Source of the DNA: Candidatus Woesearchaeota archaeon
GTDB lineage: Archaea; Nanobdellota; Nanobdellia; Woesearchaeales; GW2011-AR4
Direction: 5' to 3'
Length of the DNA stretch: 37,763 nucleotides
Assembly (NCBI GenBank): GCA_023266475.1
Contig: JAHFQA010000006.1
Location: 1-37,763 of the forward strand
Shown here: positions 36,275-37,763 of the stretch, in pieces
How positions within the stretch are numbered: the stretch's first letter is position 1
Layout of the letters: each line of letters starts with the position of its first letter
Made by a program: the position numbers and the translations under genes
The notes under the pieces: model-generated
Told to the model about the DNA's origin: nothing
Database searches by the model: none
What the model saw: the letters and a program-made list of their open reading frames with translations, nothing else

Positions 36275-37657
36275 TTGATTTTGAATTTTGTCAAAGGGAT
36301 TGGTAGATTGGCACTTAGGAAAATAGCTAATGAAGGAGGAATCTTCTTGAATTATGTTATTAGGGAACTTTCACCAATAGCTTTTAAATTTCGAGATTTT
36401 GGAATCACAATGGTTCAGGATAATATTGGTGATCCTATAAAAGCCGGTGTCAAAGTTGAGGGCTGGATAAAAAAAATCATCTTAGACACCGCTGAAGATG
36501 ATAGGTCCATGGGGTACTCCTCAGAAGCTGAAGGCGAAGCTTCGGCTCGTGATTTTGTAGCTCAACATAGAAATTCCAGAAAAGGAGTTAAGATTTCTTT
36601 AGAAGATGTTATCTTTGCATCTGGCTCTTCTCCAATTATCTCTGAAATAAATTCCAGATTGTCTGAACAAGGAATTCTTCTTGTTCCAAGTCCTGGCTAT
36701 CCGGCACATTCTTCATACCAAGCTTTTAATTTGGGGAGAAATGCAGTTTACTACAAACTTGATCCATCGAATAAATGGTTACCGAACCTTGAAGATATTA
36801 AAAGAACTCTTGAAGCATATAACTATATGGTGAAAGGAATTATTGTTATAAATCCAGGTAATCCAACAGGAGCTGTATTCCCTCAGAGCATTATTCGTGG
36901 ACTTGTAGACATATGCGATGAATATGGAGTCTTGCCGATTTTTGACGAGTGCTACGCAAACACTGTATATGGTGGAACTGAATTTGTACACCTTGGTGAT
37001 GTTATTGGAGGTGCACCAGGAATATCATTGAGGTCAATGTCAAAAGATGTGCCATGGCCTGGTGGAAGATGCGGATGGATGGAAGCCTATAATCAAGAAA
37101 AGCATGAACATCTAAAAGAATTCTTTGAAATAATTAGGCAATCATTTAGGCAGCAAGCAAGTTCAACAACATTGCCGCAGTTGGCATTGCCTAAAATATA
37201 TGGTGACGAGAGATTTTCTAAACATTTACAAGAATGGAATTATCAATTAGAAATAGCTGCTGATATGAGGATTAACCATCTCAAAGAAATTGCCGGGTTA
37301 TCTGTTGTGCGGCCTCAAGGTGCATTTTATATGGCGCCGATTTTTGAGGATGGCTTTTTGAATGAATCACAAGAGCTGCCTGTGATGAATTGTTCAAGGA
37401 GAGATGAAGCTGAAAATTATTTAAAATCATTGCTGTCACAAGAACCAAATCTCAATTTAGATAAAAGATTAGTTTACAATTTAATGGCAAATGGTATTTT
37501 TGTTGTGCCTCTAACTGGATTTGGCCCACACTACCATGGATTTAGGGTAACTACGCTTAATCCAAACATTGAGCAGGTGGATGCAACTTATGCAAGACTT
37601 AAGGAATTAATTAGTCAATACCAAAATTCCACAAATGTGAGAGGTGCATGGATATGA
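36275..37657 (+). CDS. Pyridoxal-phosphate aminotransferase class I/II (alanine/aspartate type); start uncertain
   Basis: NPGNPTGAVF, DECYAN, SMSKDVPWPGGRCGWME; likely start downstream of 36275. Confidence 0.88.
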   Translation: MILNFVKGIGRLALRKIANEGGIFLNYVIRELSPIAFKFRDFGITMVQDNIGDPIKAGVKVEGWIKKIILDTAEDDRSMGYSSEAEGEASARDFVAQHRNSRKGVKISLEDVIFASGSSPIISEINSRLSEQGILLVPSPGYPAHSSYQAFNLGRNAVYYKLDPSNKWLPNLEDIKRTLEAYNYMVKGIIVINPGNPTGAVFPQSIIRGLVDICDEYGVLPIFDECYANTVYGGTEFVHLGDVIGGAPGISLRSMSKDVPWPGGRCGWMEAYNQEKHEHLKEFFEIIRQSFRQQASSTTLPQLALPKIYGDERFSKHLQEWNYQLEIAADMRINHLKEIAGLSVVRPQGAFYMAPIFEDGFLNESQELPVMNCSRRDEAENYLKSLLSQEPNLNLDKRLVYNLMANGIFVVPLTGFGPHYHGFRVTTLNPNIEQVDATYARLKELISQYQNSTNVRGAWI

Positions 37658-37763
37658 TTATCGGCGTGCCAAAAGAAATTAAGGACAAAGAAAGCAGAGT
37701 GTCATTGACTCCTGACGGTGCAAAAGCGCTTGTTGCAAATAGGCATAAGGTGTATGTTGAAAA
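37654..37763 (+). CDS. Alanine dehydrogenase N-terminus (truncated by window end)
   Basis: MIIGVPKEIKDKESRVSLTPDGAKALVANRHKVYVE; ATGA overlap with the upstream gene, RBS GAGGTG. Confidence 0.85.
   Translation, partial: MIIGVPKEIKDKESRVSLTPDGAKALVANRHKVYVE

Noticed and set aside
1-37763. CRISPR arrays, tRNA or rRNA genes
   Set aside because: No regularly spaced direct repeats, and no tRNA cloverleaf or rRNA-like stretch was recognised by eye; a tRNAscan/Infernal run would be needed to be definitive.
1-37763. Autonomous transposase or integrase gene to mobilise the repeats
   Set aside because: No ORF in the window shows transposase or tyrosine/serine recombinase motifs, so mobility is inference only.

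Overview
This window looks like a chromosomal segment from a DPANN-type archaeon (Woesearchaeota/Pacearchaeota-like, judged by gene content only). Core blocks: a ribosomal/translation cluster (S19e, PDCD5, L39e, L31e, Cbf5), ftsZ followed by a helical-repeat protein, an exosome/proteasome/RNase P cluster on the minus strand (Pop5, PsmA, SBDS, Rrp4, Rrp41, Rrp42), and a gluconeogenic/amino-acid cluster (GlpX FBPase, class I aldolase, type II GAPDH, aminotransferase, start of alanine dehydrogenase). Two accessory islands (about 1-4.9 kb and 18.1-25.4 kb) carry toxin-antitoxin loci, small secreted or membrane proteins, and a dispersed mosaic non-coding repeat family. Main candidates for a second look: (1) a three-gene operon of wHTH-MNT nucleotidyltransferase, HEPN protein, and a 2H-phosphoesterase/calcineurin-phosphoesterase fusion, with an operator-like palindrome and repeat fragments at both ends; (2) the mosaic repeat family bracketing accessory genes; (3) tandem hairpins at 17595-17681 with two compensatory stem substitutions and the same CGGATA loop motif; (4) a motif CCAATWACGATTRAACA placed 50-59 nt upstream of several informational genes; (5) a structured, possibly switching intergenic region at about 4727-4917. 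All assignments come from reading the sequence; no searches were run.
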